A DNA stretch of 64,000 bases from Adiantum capillus-veneris (taxonomy: Eukaryota; Streptophyta; Polypodiopsida; Polypodiales; Pteridaceae). The translations under genes and the position numbers were made by a program. Below are positions 32,758 to 44,269 of this stretch, piece by piece (positions within the stretch are counted from its first letter, which is position 1; the number at the start of each line of letters is the position of its first letter). The notes below the pieces were generated by a model, which did not search any database, had not been told where the DNA came from, and was given only the letters and a program-made list of their open reading frames with translations. The stretch spans positions 81,474,338-81,538,337 of the forward strand of contig CM043953.1 of NCBI GenBank assembly GCA_014529385.2, read 5' to 3'.

Positions 32758-34121
32758 CATTCAGCTTACAGGGCATGAGAGGGGTGCAGAGCATGTGTCA
32801 GGACATCTCAGAGGTAGTACCAGTTGAGTGGCTCACACCTCTCGAGTCAGCAGCGCCCAGATGGATGGGAGCCTTCACGCGACTGGAGGTTCTCATCTCT
32901 TAGGGCTTTCTCAGAGGCTATACCCTCCCTGTTTTTCGAGCTACAGGGTGAGGGACGCCTACACCGAGGTGCAGTAGAGGCCCCGCAGGTGGCAGAGTGT
33001 TGTTTTCACAGGATCCGCGTGGTGGGCATCTGTGGGAGGACTTGTGTCATAGATCCCGACCCAGCAGCTCTTGAGACTGGCCACTGGAGACTGTGGGCTT
33101 GGGAGAGCTGTCCACTGACACGAGTACAGTGGGATCCTGGGGAGTGGCTTTGGAGGGACCCTTTCTCCTCTACAGACCACCCAGGTGTCCCTTTCTTTCA
33201 GTACACTGTTCGACTAGGATGTCACATACTGGCAGCACGCAGAGAAGCTTGTCCTGCTGCAACACCTCATTGGCAGGAGGAGGGTCTCACAGCTGAGTTC
33301 TTGGCAGCTTTTTGGGAGAGGTTGTGGGCCTCCAGACAGCCGAGACAAGACACTCTGTTCTAGTGGCTGGTTGCACACAGAGCTACAGCAGTTGGGAGCT
33401 GGCTGGTACATAGTGGTCTCTCGGCCGCATGTGCAGCTTGTGACCATCTTGTGGAGAGTCAGCGTCACTGTCTTTGGGACTGTCCTTTGGCACAACCCGT
33501 GTGGCTTCGTGTCCTTCGGCTGATGCCAGCTCTTTCCACAGCCCGGCAGTACACTTTGGGGGCAGCTGCTTGGTCCACTCTCACGGGCCCGGCACTTCAG
33601 CTTGAGCTATCTTCCACCAGTAGGATGATAGTGATGCAGGGGGGTCGACCTACACTCCAGCCTGCTACAGAGCTTACTCGACAAGAGTGGTGCAGTGAGA
33701 GAGAAGAGTGTTGGAAGCTCATGGGCGGGCCCGCTGCTTCCGCATTTTCGAGGCTCGCTCTGTACCGACCAGCAGAGATTGTTCACGATCTTTGACTAGA
33801 GCTGATCCATACTCTCAGAGGACAGTTTGAGAGACTCTAGGGCAATTCCGACCGCATGCGGGAGCACAGAGAGGCTTTCCTTCGGCTCTGGCGACCTGGG
33901 CCTTTTTTCACCATGGTCTAGGGAGTGCTCAGATGGCACTATCGTCCACCTGTGTGGCTTTTCCCTCCTCCCATCTCTTGATTTAGCCTCATTGTACATA
34001 TGTTGTTTTTTCATTGGGAGAGTCTCCCTATCATGATTGTTGTAGCCCTCTCATGTAGAGGAGGTTGTAGCCCTATGGGCAGTTTCATTAACTAATAGAA
34101 GGATCTTTTTCTCGGAAAAAA
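32758..34121 (+). mobile_element. LINE-A2, 5'-truncated copy
   Basis: Flanked by the 16-base target duplication AAGATGTTTGCCCATC (32742-32757 and 34122-34137), with an A-rich tail at 34115-34123. It carries the ORF2 C-terminal region including RHCLWDCPLAQPVW (zinc domain, about 33460-33505) and the same 3' end (ctaatagaaggatcttttt) as LINE-A. Inserted in chromovirus RNase H. Confidence 0.9.
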
Positions 34122-34148
34122 AAGATGTTTGCCCATCGCATGTGTTTC

Positions 34149-34508
34149 TCAAACAACTTCGTTTGTGTGAGAAAGTATCGCAAGGTTTGATGATCTGTTT
34201 GGAGTCTGGACAAGAAAATCAGCCCCTATCAGATAGTGTTTCCAACTAGTGAGAGCGTGAATTACTGCCAGCAATTCTTTCTCATAAACTTGCAAGATCC
34301 TTTCGGTCATCAAAAGAATTCTGCTCTCATATGCGACTACTCGGCCATTCTGCATTAGAACTGCACCAAGGCAGTGGCCACATGTATCACATTGAACCAC
34401 AAAAGGTTTCAAAAGATCTAGCGAAATGATTACTGAACCTGAAGTCAGCTTCTCTTTCAAGTGTTTGAAGGCTAGAATTTCCTTGGCTGTCCACTTGAAA
34501 ACTAGCAT
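34149..34508 (-). pseudogene. Chromovirus RT end / RNase H start
   Basis: 119 codons: FKWTAKEILAFKHLKEKLTS (connection), then QCDTCGHCLGAVLMQNGRVVAY of RNase H (D present), YEKELLAVIHAL with catalytic E, and the following KHYLIGADF. It is cut by LINE-A2 on its downstream side. Confidence 0.85.
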
Positions 34509-34514
34509 TGAGGA

Positions 34515-35855
34515 GCGGCGTCATGAGTTTGCCTTTCATCGGCAGGCATCTCAGTGGACCTAGGTGGGCGGCAGAGATACTGGGGAGCTCTCTGAGACTG
34601 TGGGGTCCCACCATGCGCGCACCAGTGTTAACCAGTTGAAGAGACTTAATGGCTCAGTTGCTTCAGAACCTGAGCCAGACTCCAATTGCTACTGACTTTT
34701 ACAGTGATTTGCTATCACATAAGCCACAGTCAGAGCACCAGGATGCATGTAGAGAGCAGGTTTGGGCGGATTTGTCTCCAGAGCAGCAGATCGCTCCCCT
34801 CCTTTCCATTAGGAGGAAACTGTTTCATTGGAGTTCGGGACGGCTTTCTTTGGCTGGTAGTGTTGTAGTGGCCAACCAGGTGTTGTTGGCTACTATGTGG
34901 TACATCACATCTTGCTGAATCTTATCGAGCTCCTGCATCAACCAGCTGGAGAGGCTGATCATGAATTTTTTATGGTCACCGCACGACACCCAATCAACTG
35001 GGGCCAAAGTGGCTTGACAGGTCATCACTTTACCATGTTCTCAGAGGGGGCTGGGGATCATCGACCCAACACAACAGAGCAGAGCCCTCCTTGGGAAGTT
35101 TGTGGTCAGAGGATTGCTTCCACGGGAGGAGCCATGGAAGGAGCTGTTGCTTCACCGGATTCGAGCTCAAGTCCCTCATGCGGGCGGCCCTTGGAGCCCG
35201 TCCACCAGGTTGATTTTTACAAAGATGCGCAAAGTTGGTATGAGCGAGAGATTGGAGGACCGATTTACTGCAAGCCTACTTAGGTCTAGAGTAGCATCAG
35301 CCCACTTGCATGGAAGAGCACTTGAGGAAGCCTCTTGTTTGGAACCCCATGGTTAGCACACAAAGAGGCCACCTGGTTGGTAGCAGGCCTCACGTTTCCT
35401 GGGTCCCATGGTAGAGGGTCTGGCCCGTACTCCCGACGACTGGCTCTAGTTTTCAGGCCTTCCAGAGGAGATTCAGCGCATTCAGCTATGAGCCATGAGG
35501 GGGGTATAGAGCATGTGTCACGATATTACAGAGGCTATACCAACTGAGTGGCTTACCCCTCTAGAGGCAGTAGCTCCCAGATGGATGGGGGCCCTCACGC
35601 GGATGGAGGCACTCATTGCAATTCGAGCTTCTCGGAGTCAGTACCCCACATGTTTTTTGAGGTTCGGGGAGAGGGTCGCCTTCACAGAGTCTCGGTAGAG
35701 GCTCCACAGGTTGCAGAGTGCTGTTTTTAGAGGATCCGAGTTGTGGGCATCTGTGGGAGGACTTGTGTCATAGATCCTGACCATCATATCTTGAGTCACG
35801 ACACTGGCGGCTTTGGGATTGGGAGAGTTGTCCTCTGGCACGAGTGCAGTGGGAC
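34515..35855 (+). mobile_element. LINE-A, middle portion (after RT)
   Basis: Same strand and element type as the 5' part. Post-RT region with the family motif LSLAGSVVVANQVLLATMWY (encoded at about 34845-34900) and the following linker. It ends at 35855 where a copia element sits. The left join with chromovirus sequence near 34505-34520 is estimated. Confidence 0.75.
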
Positions 35856-36021
35856 GCGAGAGAGAGTGCGAGAAGAAGAGCACGACGATATGGTGAACTC
35901 GCTCTACTGTGATGTGTAGAGCATAGTGAGTTCTTATTAGGTTTTTACAAAAGAATATGTGTACATACCTTGCGGCCCGCCCACCTACCTGGGCGACCAC
36001 ATTGGGCTTTATACCCCAACA
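35856..36021 (-). repeat. 3' LTR of copia-2, outer end lost
   Basis: Matches 41217-41382 with few changes. The outer end equivalent to 41191-41216 is absent. The polypurine tract (taagtgggaggt on the minus strand) adjoins its inner end. Confidence 0.85.
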
Positions 36022-36115
36022 ACCTCCCACTTAAAGTCCAATGTGATACTTTAAGTGTGAGAGAAGCTACTATACAAGCTAATATACAAGAGATGTAGAG
36101 AAGTGATGTACTACC

Positions 36116-37228
36116 CTACACCTGACTGCTTGCGAAAATGCGCAAAGCTCTCTGAGGGAAGTCCTTTTGTAAGTAGATCTGCAGGATTTTCTGTGGTGTG
36201 AACTTTGACAAGCTGAAGTTGCTTATCCTCGAGCATTTCCTTGATGAAATGATACTTTCACATCCACATGCTCTGTCTTTTGAGTGATAAACTGGATTGC
36301 GAGCCAATTGTATAGCACTTTGACTATCACAATATAACACAGGCATCTCTTCTTTGATTCCCAAATCTGTTACTAGTCGATTAAGCCAAATTGATTCTTT
36401 GCATGCCTCTGATGCTGCAACATATTCAGCCTCTGTAGTAGACTGAGTAACACAATCTTGTAATCTAGAACGCCATGATACTGCTCCACCAGCCAATGTA
36501 AAGACATACCCTGACGTAGACCTTCGGTTGTCTAAGTCACCTGCATAATCTGAGTCTATAAAACCCTGTACACTTAGCTCCTGACTCCCATAGCATATAC
36601 GCATACTCTTTGTAGCTTTCAGGTATCTCAATATTCCTTTCACTGCCTCCCAATGTTTCTTGCCTGGGTTTGACATGTATCGACTTACTACTCCCACTGC
36701 AAATGCAATGTCTGGGCGAGTAGCAATCATTGCATACATCAAACTACCCACTGCAGACGCATATGGAATCTTATCCATTTCAGCCTGTTCTTCCTCAGAC
36801 ACAGGACAATCTTGTTTGCTAAGTTTCACATATGGTGGCAATGGAACACTCAATGCCTTTCCCTTCTCCATATTGAAACGTTGCAAAACCTTGTCAATAT
36901 ACTCTGTTTGAGATAACCAAATCAACTTCTTTGATCTGTCTCTCTCAATGCGCATACCAAGTATATGACTTGCCTCACCCATGTCTTTCATGTCAAACGA
37001 TTTCGCCATCTTTGACTTCAAAGCTGAAATTTCTTCCAAGTGCTTGCCACCAATCAACATGTCATCCACATACAAAATAAGGATCAGCCAACTGCCATCC
37101 TTAGCCTTCTTTGTATATAGACAGTGATCGAACTCACTACGTTTGTAGCCTTGAGAAAGCATAAACTTGTGGAATTTATGGTACCATGCCCTCGGTGATT
37201 GTTTTAAGCCATAAAGACTCTTTAACAA
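36116..37228 (-). pseudogene. copia-2 RT core and RNase H
   Basis: 370 codons: SLYGLKQSPRAWY, catalytic YVDDMLIGG near residue 53, TRPDIAFAVG, then RNase H with SDYAGDLDNRRSTSGY, STTEAEYVAASEA and CDSQSAIQLARN. The end after HSKDRA is frame-shifted. It is separated from the RT start by a short gap with a stop. Confidence 0.88.
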
Positions 37229-37276
37229 CTGGCATACCCAATCTTCCTTGCCTTTCTCAACAAACCCTTATGGCTG

Positions 37277-38761
37277 CTACATGTAAATTTCCACATCTAA
37301 ATCACCATACAAGAACGCTGTCTTGACATCCATTTGGTGCAACACCAAATCTAATATGGCAACCAATGCAAGAAAGCATCTCAATGTAGTCATCTTGACC
37401 ACCGGAGAGAAGACTTCATCAAAGTCAATGCCTTGTTCTTGCTTAAAGCCCTTGGCAACAAGCCTTGCTTTGTACTTTGGCTGACTATCATGAGCGGTGA
37501 TCTTATACCTGTAAACCCATTTACAGGGTAGAGCCTTTCTGCCCCGTGGTAATTTAACTAGCTTCCATGTCTGGTTTTTATGCAGAGCTGTCATCCCTGA
37601 CTGCATGGCCAATTGCCAATTCCCGGAGTCCTTCATTTGCACTGCTTCCTTGTAACATGAAGGCTCATTGCAATCAGTCAACATGACATAGTTCATAGAT
37701 GGAACAAACCTATCAGGAGGTCGCGTGACACGTCCAGATCTACGCACAATAGGTGGCTCAGGCTCAGCCACAACCTGTGGTTCCACTCTATCCTGTCCTT
37801 GCTCCTCTTGAGCCCTGACATTTTGTCTTGCACGTGCAGGTCCATCTTCTTGGAAGACAACTCTTCTAATCTCCTCAACCCTCTCTGGTTTAGAATGATA
37901 TTTCGATTCATTAAAGTGAACATCATTGCTGCGGACAACCTTTCTGGATTCGGGATCCCAAAGTCTGTACCCCATCTCACCAGAATTACCATAGCCTAGA
38001 AAGATGCACTTTCTACTCTTTGGCTCAAGTTTGTTCCTAAATTCCTTCGGAACGTGAGTATATGCCTCACAGCCAAAGACTCTGAGATGCTTGTATGAGG
38101 GCATTTTGCCTGACCATATCATCTCTAGCACTGAATCCTTCTGCAAAACCTTGCTAGGAGATCTATTTACAAGATGAACAGTTGTTGATACAGCTTCAGC
38201 CCAAAACCCACTTGGCAGCTGTGCATTAGACAACATACTTCTGACCTTCTCTTGTATGGTCCTATTCATCCTCTCAGCAACACCATTTTGAGGAGGATTG
38301 TAAGGAGCAGTAAGTTCACGTTTTATACCTTTTGACTCACAAAAGTCCTAAAAGGCCTTTGAAACATACTCTCCACCATTGTCAGTGCGTAAGCATTTAA
38401 ACTTCTTGCCACTCTGATTCTCCACAAGTGTCACAAACGTTTTGAAAACACTAAACGCTTCATCCTTGTGCTTGAGAAAGTAAACCCATACTTTCCTCGA
38501 GTAATCATCTATAAATGTCATAAAGTAAGAAGCTCCCCCTAGAGATAGGTTAGGCATAGGTCCACACAAATCACTATGAACAAGTGCCAACTGTGTATCT
38601 CTTCTACTGCTTCTATGTTTATGTGGCTGCTGTGTTTGCTTACCATACAGACAATGTTCACAGAATTCAAAATCATTAAATGAAAAGCCAGGCAAATAAC
38701 CAGAACGAGACAAGATTTCCATTCCCTTCTTGGACATATGTCCTAACCGGCTATGCCACAA
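37277..38761 (-). pseudogene. copia-2 integrase and RT start
   Basis: 38348-38761: zinc-binding region (WHSRLGHMSKKGM ... CEHCLYGK), first catalytic D in LVHSDLCGPM, second in LRTDNGGEY. After a break, 37277-38269 begins after the catalytic E position, with NRTIQEKVRSML and VNRSPSKVL, then VFGCEAYTHVP and RT N-terminal motifs (WKLVKLPRGRKAL, KARLVAKGFKQEQGIDFDE). One stop or frame break lies between 38269 and 38348. Confidence 0.85.
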
Positions 38762-38773
38762 AGAAACGTTCGG

Positions 38774-40093
38774 CTACTCGGTTACATTGATTACATTTTT
38801 AGAGACATTTGATACATAAATCATGTGAAGTCCTCTGGACTTTACTCCATGTGCTACTGTCATAGAACCCTTAGATATCTTCCACATGTTCTGTCCAAAA
38901 ATGGTGACGTAGCCAGCATCATCAAGTAAACCTGTGCTGATCAAGCTCTTTGTAATTGCGGGAACATGTCTCACATTCTTCAGCGTGAAAGAAGAGCCAT
39001 TCTGAAACTTCAATTGAACATCTCCAACACCTAAGATCTCACATGTTTGCCCATTGCCTAGCCAAACATGATCTTTAGTGGTCACATAAGAAGTAAACCA
39101 CTCCTTGTTTGGAGACACATGAAGTGATGCCCTTGAGTCTATAATCCAGTCACTCAGTGCATTTCCATCAGATGCTGTAAGAAGAGCTGAGTCCATTGTA
39201 TTCTTCAAGAAGTAGATGTCTCCTGACACTAGACTGTCATCCTCTGCAACAGTGTTTGTCACATTTATTTCTTGAATCTTCACTGAGGACTTGTTCTTCT
39301 CACCATGGTCTTCAGCTTTCTCTTTGCCTTTTTCTGCTTTCGATTTTCTGCAATCTCTTTTCATGTGACCCTTCTTGCCACAATGGTAGCATTCTATGTC
39401 ACTCTTGCCTTTAGCACTGCGGGACTTGCTACGAGACTGATTCCTCTTTCCACCTTTGTACTTTTCTTTGGTCCTTCCCCTGACAACTAAGGCTGTTCCT
39501 TTGCCTTTGTCCATTGTCTTTCTATTGGTTTCTTCAGTAAGCAGACTTCCTTCTACACCTGCTATGTTCAAACCATCTGGAGGTGCAGAATTACTCAAAG
39601 CTGTGCGAAAAGTGTCCCAACTTTCCGGCAATGTGATCAACAGGAACATAGCTCTAACAGGTTCATCAAACTTGACACCTTGAGCTGACAACTGACTATA
39701 GATTGTGTTGAATTCATTCAGATGATTAAACATAGGTGTCCCTTCTTTCATCTTCAAGTCAACAAGCTTCTTAAGCCAGTATACCTGTGAAGCTGCACTC
39801 TACTTCTCACAAAGATCACTCAGCTTTAACCATGCTTGATAAGCCGACATCTCGTCTGCTACATTGAAGTAAACGTTTTCTGCCAAAGTCAGCATAATGG
39901 TAGAAAGTGCCAATTCATCCATTTCGCTCCATTCATCTTCGTCCATATCTTCTAGTTTTATCCCCTTGAGCTTTATAGGTTTTATCTGCTTCTTTTGTAC
40001 CAACACGTGCCAAATCTGCTTCTTCCACAATGGGAAATTGGTTCCATCCAGCTTCTTGATATTGTAAAGAGCAGTGTCCTGTGATCCAGCCAT
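38774..40093 (-). pseudogene. copia-2 gag and protease
   Basis: 39800-40093: gag start (NFPLWKKQIWHVLV). 38774-39757: rest of gag with the zinc knuckle CYHCGKKGHMKRDC, then protease. A stop separates the two pieces. The protease site reads IDSRASLHV where the family has DSGAS, so the active-site glycine is Arg, expected to inactivate it. Confidence 0.85.
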
Positions 40094-41176
40094 AGCTACG
40101 CTTCACAGTAGTTTACTTTTCTGGGAAAAATTCGGCAAAGTTTCCCCTGTAAATTGACCTCTGAACCAATATCAACCTGTCAAATGAACCAAGAAAGCTT
40201 CAGATTCTGCAAAAATTTTGGCAGAGTCTCCTTTGTAAAATGGCTCTGGTGTACTAAAAACAGACCAAAAAACAGCTCAAAAAACAATGTCTCTCTGACA
40301 CTGTAAGCTGCGGGTAAACCTGTCCTGCACCTGTACTGTCTCTCACTGTCCTGTCACTGTCCTATAAGCATAGACTGCGACAATGCCTCAACGGCAGTAA
40401 AGCAAAGATGCAATCCAAAATGTCTAACTCACAGTCAATACATCCTAGCTGTCTATCTAAGGGTGCTCGAAGGATCGCTCCAAGACCTGTATCACCGAAA
40501 GGATCTCAACATTCGAGAATCCCCCAGCTCAATAAAACCTCACTCGACCCTCAACAAAGACTGCAGTAAATCTGACAGTACATAGACTTCCCACAAAGTC
40601 ATACATCCACAAATTTCCCACTGTATGCTGTAACCGTTGTGGCGGTTGTTTGCTACGTGACTCACAGCCAGCAAACCCTCAACAGACATACATCATCTCT
40701 GACAATACATCCCATGTGGAAGTACCTGCAATGTCAGGATGAAATCTGGAATATCAAGCAGCAAACACAAGCTACCTGATGAACTAGTGGATGTCGCCTA
40801 CAGTTTGTGTGTAGATGCGCCCGTGTTGTATATGACACACCTCCAAGAACTGTGAGTCGTCCTTCGATGTGTAGACAGCCACAAATCAACACTCTGGGAG
40901 TGTCGATATCCTCAGCACCTGCAGTCGTAGGCCGAAAACCCCAAATTTGCAGAGTCGGATCTGCACCCGTCGAGACCACGTAGTCGAAAATGGCCTGCGC
41001 AGACCTTTGTCGAAGTCGAACGGTGGCCGAGATGACCTCAGAATGAAATTCTGACAACACCGAGCCCTTTGAGCTTGCCCACGAGATTTGGGGCCGTGTC
41101 TTCGCTTGTCGAATTTCACTCCAATCTGAGTTGGTGACTCTAGCCTCCTGCAGTGCTGCCCCGAGCCTCGATCTGA

Positions 41177-41188
41177 GCTCTGATACCA
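41177..41188 (-). promoter_or_regulatory. Primer-binding site of copia-2 (initiator tRNA-Met)
   Basis: TGGTATCAGAGC on the minus strand, complementary to the 3' end of plant initiator tRNA-Met, two bases inside the 5' LTR. Confidence 0.9.
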
Positions 41189-41190
41189 GT

Positions 41191-41382
41191 TGAAGGAGTA
41201 CGACCGGAAGTGCGATGCGAGAGAGAGTGCGAGAAGAAGAGCACGACGATATGGTGAACTCGCTCTACTGTGATCTGTAGAGCATAGTGAGTTCTTATTA
41301 GGTTTTTACAAAAGAATATGTGTACATACCTGGCGGCCCACCCACTTACCTAGGCGACCACATTGGGCTTTATACCCCAACA
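41191..41382 (-). repeat. 5' LTR of copia-2
   Basis: 192 bp. On the minus strand it runs TGTTGGGG...CCTTCA. The primer site follows two bases inside. Confidence 0.85.
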
Positions 41383-42153
41383 CGTTGTGAGACAACAGGC
41401 AGCCGAGGAGATAGGGCTACAGCAGTTGGGAGCTGGTTGGTACACAGTGGCTTCTCGGCAACATGTGCAATGTGTGGCCATCCTTTGGAGAGTCAACTTC
41501 ACTGTTTGTGGGACTGCCCCATGGCACAGCAGGTTTGGCTTTGGATTCTTCGGCTGATGCCAGCCCTCTCCACAGCCAGACAGTACACTTGGGGTGTTGC
41601 AGCTAGGTCCACGCTCACAGGCCTTGCGCTCCACTTTGAGTTGGCTTCCACCAGCAAGATGATAGTGATTCAAGGGGATCGACCTACACTTCAGCTTGCC
41701 GCAGAGCTCATCTCCCGAGAGTGGTGCACTGATAGAGAGTGGTGTTGGGAGCTCATCTGTGGCTTGACACTCTGGTTCATCTGGCGGGCTCACTGCTTTT
41801 GCATCTTCAAGGCTCACCCTATTCCACCGGCAAAGACTGTTCGTGACTTTTGGCTCGAGCTGATCCATACACTCAGGGGTCAGTTTGAGAGACTTCAGGG
41901 CAGCTCCAACCGCATGCAAGAGCGCCAAGAGGCTTTCTTGAGACTTTGGCGCCTAGGGCCTTTCTTCGCCATGGTTCAGGGTGTGCCTAGATGGCACTAC
42001 CGGCCACCAACGTGGCTTTTTCCTCCTCCCATCTCATGATTTAGCCCTTACTGTACTTACTTTGATTTCTCACTGGAAGAGTCTCCCCATTTTTCTGATC
42101 CCTTTGGGCAGTCCTATTAACTAATGGAAGGATCTTTTTCTTGCAAAAAAAAA
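41383..42153 (+). mobile_element. LINE-A, 3' portion with poly(A)
   Basis: Contains the C-terminal zinc-binding domain of ORF2 (CAMCGHPLESQLHCLWDCP at about 41466-41520), the 3' UTR and an A-rich tail at 42145-42155, then the target duplication. Compared with LINE-A2 at 33138-33314, about 180 bases are missing at the join with the copia element. Confidence 0.85.
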
Positions 42154-42750
42154 AAGTCTCCTTGTGAAGGTTGGCGGATGTAGAGGCACGTTGCTGCGAA
42201 CAATCCACTGTAAAGTGGACTTTAGCCTCAAGGCAGTGAAGACAGGGAGATTCTTCAGGAAGAGGACACTTTCCTTGGAGGTGTCCATACTCTCCACATC
42301 CATGTCACATGTGGGATGTTGGGGGTTGGACAGGCGGGACCAAGTTGTGTTGAAGTTGTCTGAAACCCTTCAGATAATAGCAATTTTTGTCCTCATGACC
42401 ACTCTTCTCACAGAAGTGGAAATAGGCTCGAAAGGGGCATTCTTGGGGAGGATGTCTTACGGATCAACATGACTTGCACCATACTAAGGCTTTAGATTCT
42501 TGCTGTGCTTTGAGTTGTTTGAGCTCCTTTTTGAGCTGCTCCAGTATTTCCTGTTGTGGTCCCTCTTCGCCTCTCGCTTCTTCTTCCTCCCCTCCAATAC
42601 CCCACTTTCATCCTCCCACAATGCTGCTCCTCCCCCTGCTTTCCATTCTCCGGCAACCTCAAGGCTCAAGGTGAGGTTCTCCGGTAACCTTGAGGTGAGG
42701 CCTCAAAATCAAGGGAAAACCCACAAAATTTATGATACAAGGGTCTGAAC
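42154..42750 (-). mobile_element. gypsy A' continued: gag zinc-knuckle region
   Basis: After the second copy of the 13-bp LINE target duplication, sequence continues with gag homologous to 17860-18480, including a decayed Cys/His knuckle region (frames broken). The right boundary near 42750 is estimated. Confidence 0.7.
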
Positions 42751-44172
42751 TATAAACACTCAAAAGTAAGCCTCAAGGATGGCAATGGATCTTCGCTCAC
42801 TTGTATGGAAAAGTCCAGTTTTGCCGGAATGAAAGCTTGAAATTCATGGAAGTATCCATTGTAGCACCACGGAATGTCAGTGCAACGTGAGACTGTCAGA
42901 CAACATGAAGAAAGCAGTATCTGAGTCAACAAAGAAGGGGCGATAAGTGTGCAAGACGTGAGGGTAAGATACCAAATAACCAAAAACGTTGGAGTAGAGG
43001 GAAACGATATTGCAAGGCAGAGGTAAAATTTCCACTGGAAAGTTTTGCTCTGTGAGCATTGCCAAAAGAAAGGAAGCCATAATTCAGAATGTTGCTTGCA
43101 TCTAATATGTGGTATCAACGATCTACCAAACGTTCTAATAACAAGACTCCAAGGAGGCATCTCCATAAACACAAAATCTCTTTGAGAGGCAATCGTGAGA
43201 GCCAGAACAGCAATGAATTCCCTTGAAACTGAAACCAGTGCAGGTTTTCATCTGAAATGTCCAATCGCAGAAACTCCAACGTCTAGACACTCTGCTCAAC
43301 ATTATAAAGATCACGGACAAAAATCAAAAAGGTCTAGGATCCAGTGCACCTTTGATCTACAAAACAACAGAGTCAATCAATTAAGTTTTAGGCTAAAGCA
43401 CCAGCTCTGCTTTGTCTATAATCACTCTGGCTCCTTGACTTTGTCTGCACTCTCTGCATGGATATATCTTTGCAGATCAGTCTGGGCATTGAAGAGGACC
43501 CAATTGTTGCCTCTCTGCCCGCTATTAATGACTATGCTTCTTCCTCCACCTGTACATAATCACCTGCCAGATTTCTTGTTGCATTCGGCCTCTGTTGCGC
43601 AGTCCCTCTTATCTATACTGTAAGACATGTAGCCCTGGTTCTAAACCTAATGAGCTGCCATAAGGTGGTCTAGAACTAGGTCACGGGAAAATCCAAAAAG
43701 AAAAAACCTTCAAGACTTGAAGATACCAAGAAGATGCACAAAAAAGGGTGGAGATTATTTCCTATAGATCTGTATCTGTGAATGTTACAGACAAACGCAT
43801 CTTTCTCTCTATATACATGCCACCATTTCTACTTCCTCACTCATGCATTATAATGTTGTCAAGGTTTACGAATGGAAGAAAATTTGTTGGACCCAATTTT
43901 TTGTCAAACTACCAGACCAAGGTTAAAGGAAAAAGCTGCCATGCAATCTCAACAACACAAAGCTCCAACCTCAAGACGGGATTAAAAGTTGCCTTTTAAG
44001 AGCCCAAAAACGGTACTTCCTACAAACACTAAACGTGAAAGAGCCTTTGACACGGCAGTTCAACTTCCAGGTTACATTATATCCTAAGTGAGTGCAAACG
44101 CATGCAGAAATATAGCCTACTTGTATCAAAAATACAAGTGTCTTGTTGTTATAACTTGAGTAAAACTGATAC
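42750..44172 (-). other. Intron portion with coding-like, unidentified minus-strand stretch
   Basis: About 1.4 kb between gypsy A' and exon 12. Between about 43330 and 42750 several minus-strand frames look protein-like in turn (LEFLRLDISDENLHWFQF; then ALQYRFPLLQRFWLFG; then KLDFSIQVSEDPLPSLRL), with stops between. It may be a decayed gene fragment. The rest shows nothing I recognise. Confidence 0.25.
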
Positions 44173-44269
44173 CTCATCAGTGTTCATACAACTCTGAGCT
44201 CTTCTACTTAAAAGCATATGTTCTTTCCAAATCTGTATGCATCTGGAGCACAGTTTTTTATCGTATACT
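44173..44269 (-). CDS. SFI1: SFI1-like gene, exon 12
   Basis: A 97-base exon (1 + 32 codons), acceptor ggagtccctcagcag/a, donor gatgag/gtatca. Joined to exon 11 it forms SLRVYDKKLCSRCIQIW with correct LC-x3-I-x2-W spacing (S replaces A), followed by K as in the consensus. This links the 44-45 kb exons to the SFI1 repeat gene rather than to some other gene. It leaves at phase 0 into the 35.6-kb intron. Too short for ORF calling. Confidence 0.75.

Larger units (their letters stand above)
26550..34514 (-). mobile_element. Chromovirus-type Ty3/gypsy element, broken and twice interrupted
   Basis: Minus-strand pieces in order: RT end and RNase H start (34149-34508), [LINE-A2 insertion 32758-34121], RNase H end and linker (32392-32757), [LTR F insertion 27838-32391], integrase (27379-27837), integrase C-terminal (27106-27330), then GPY-like region and chromodomain (26650-26963). 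The RT catalytic core is missing. The chromodomain at the integrase end identifies the chromovirus lineage. Confidence 0.85.
35856..41382 (-). mobile_element. Ty1/copia retrotransposon (copia-2), full coding layout
   Basis: Minus-strand element of 5.5 kb with gag, protease, integrase, RT and RNase H in copia order. LTRs at 41191-41382 (192 bp) and 35856-36021 (166 bp visible). It lies inside LINE-A. No target duplication, because the left LTR lacks its outer 26 bases or so and about 180 bases of LINE are missing. Frames are broken in four or five places. Confidence 0.92.
8605..44172 (-). other. Giant intron (35.6 kb) of the SFI1-like gene
   Basis: Lies between exon 12 (donor gatgag/gtatca) and exon 13 (acceptor tttgtttatag). 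It contains one near-complete gypsy element and a nested stack of other transposons from about 9.4 to 42.7 kb. Stretches at 8605-9258 and 42750-44172 are not recognisably transposon-derived and may be original intron. Each end is in phase 0, so exons 12 and 13 can be joined directly. Confidence 0.6.

Noticed and set aside
40734-41119. Minus-strand ORFs between copia-2 LTR and gag
   Set aside because: Leader region of the element between primer site and gag; no conserved domain.
41350-41928. 192-codon minus-strand ORF
   Set aside because: Antisense shadow of the LINE-A C-terminal region and the copia LTR.
43971-44177. Minus-strand open stretch after exon 12 with RKYRFWALKRQLL
   Set aside because: It resembles an SFI1 repeat slightly, but its acceptors give phase 1 or 2 while exon 12 ends in phase 0, and no donor precedes its stop.
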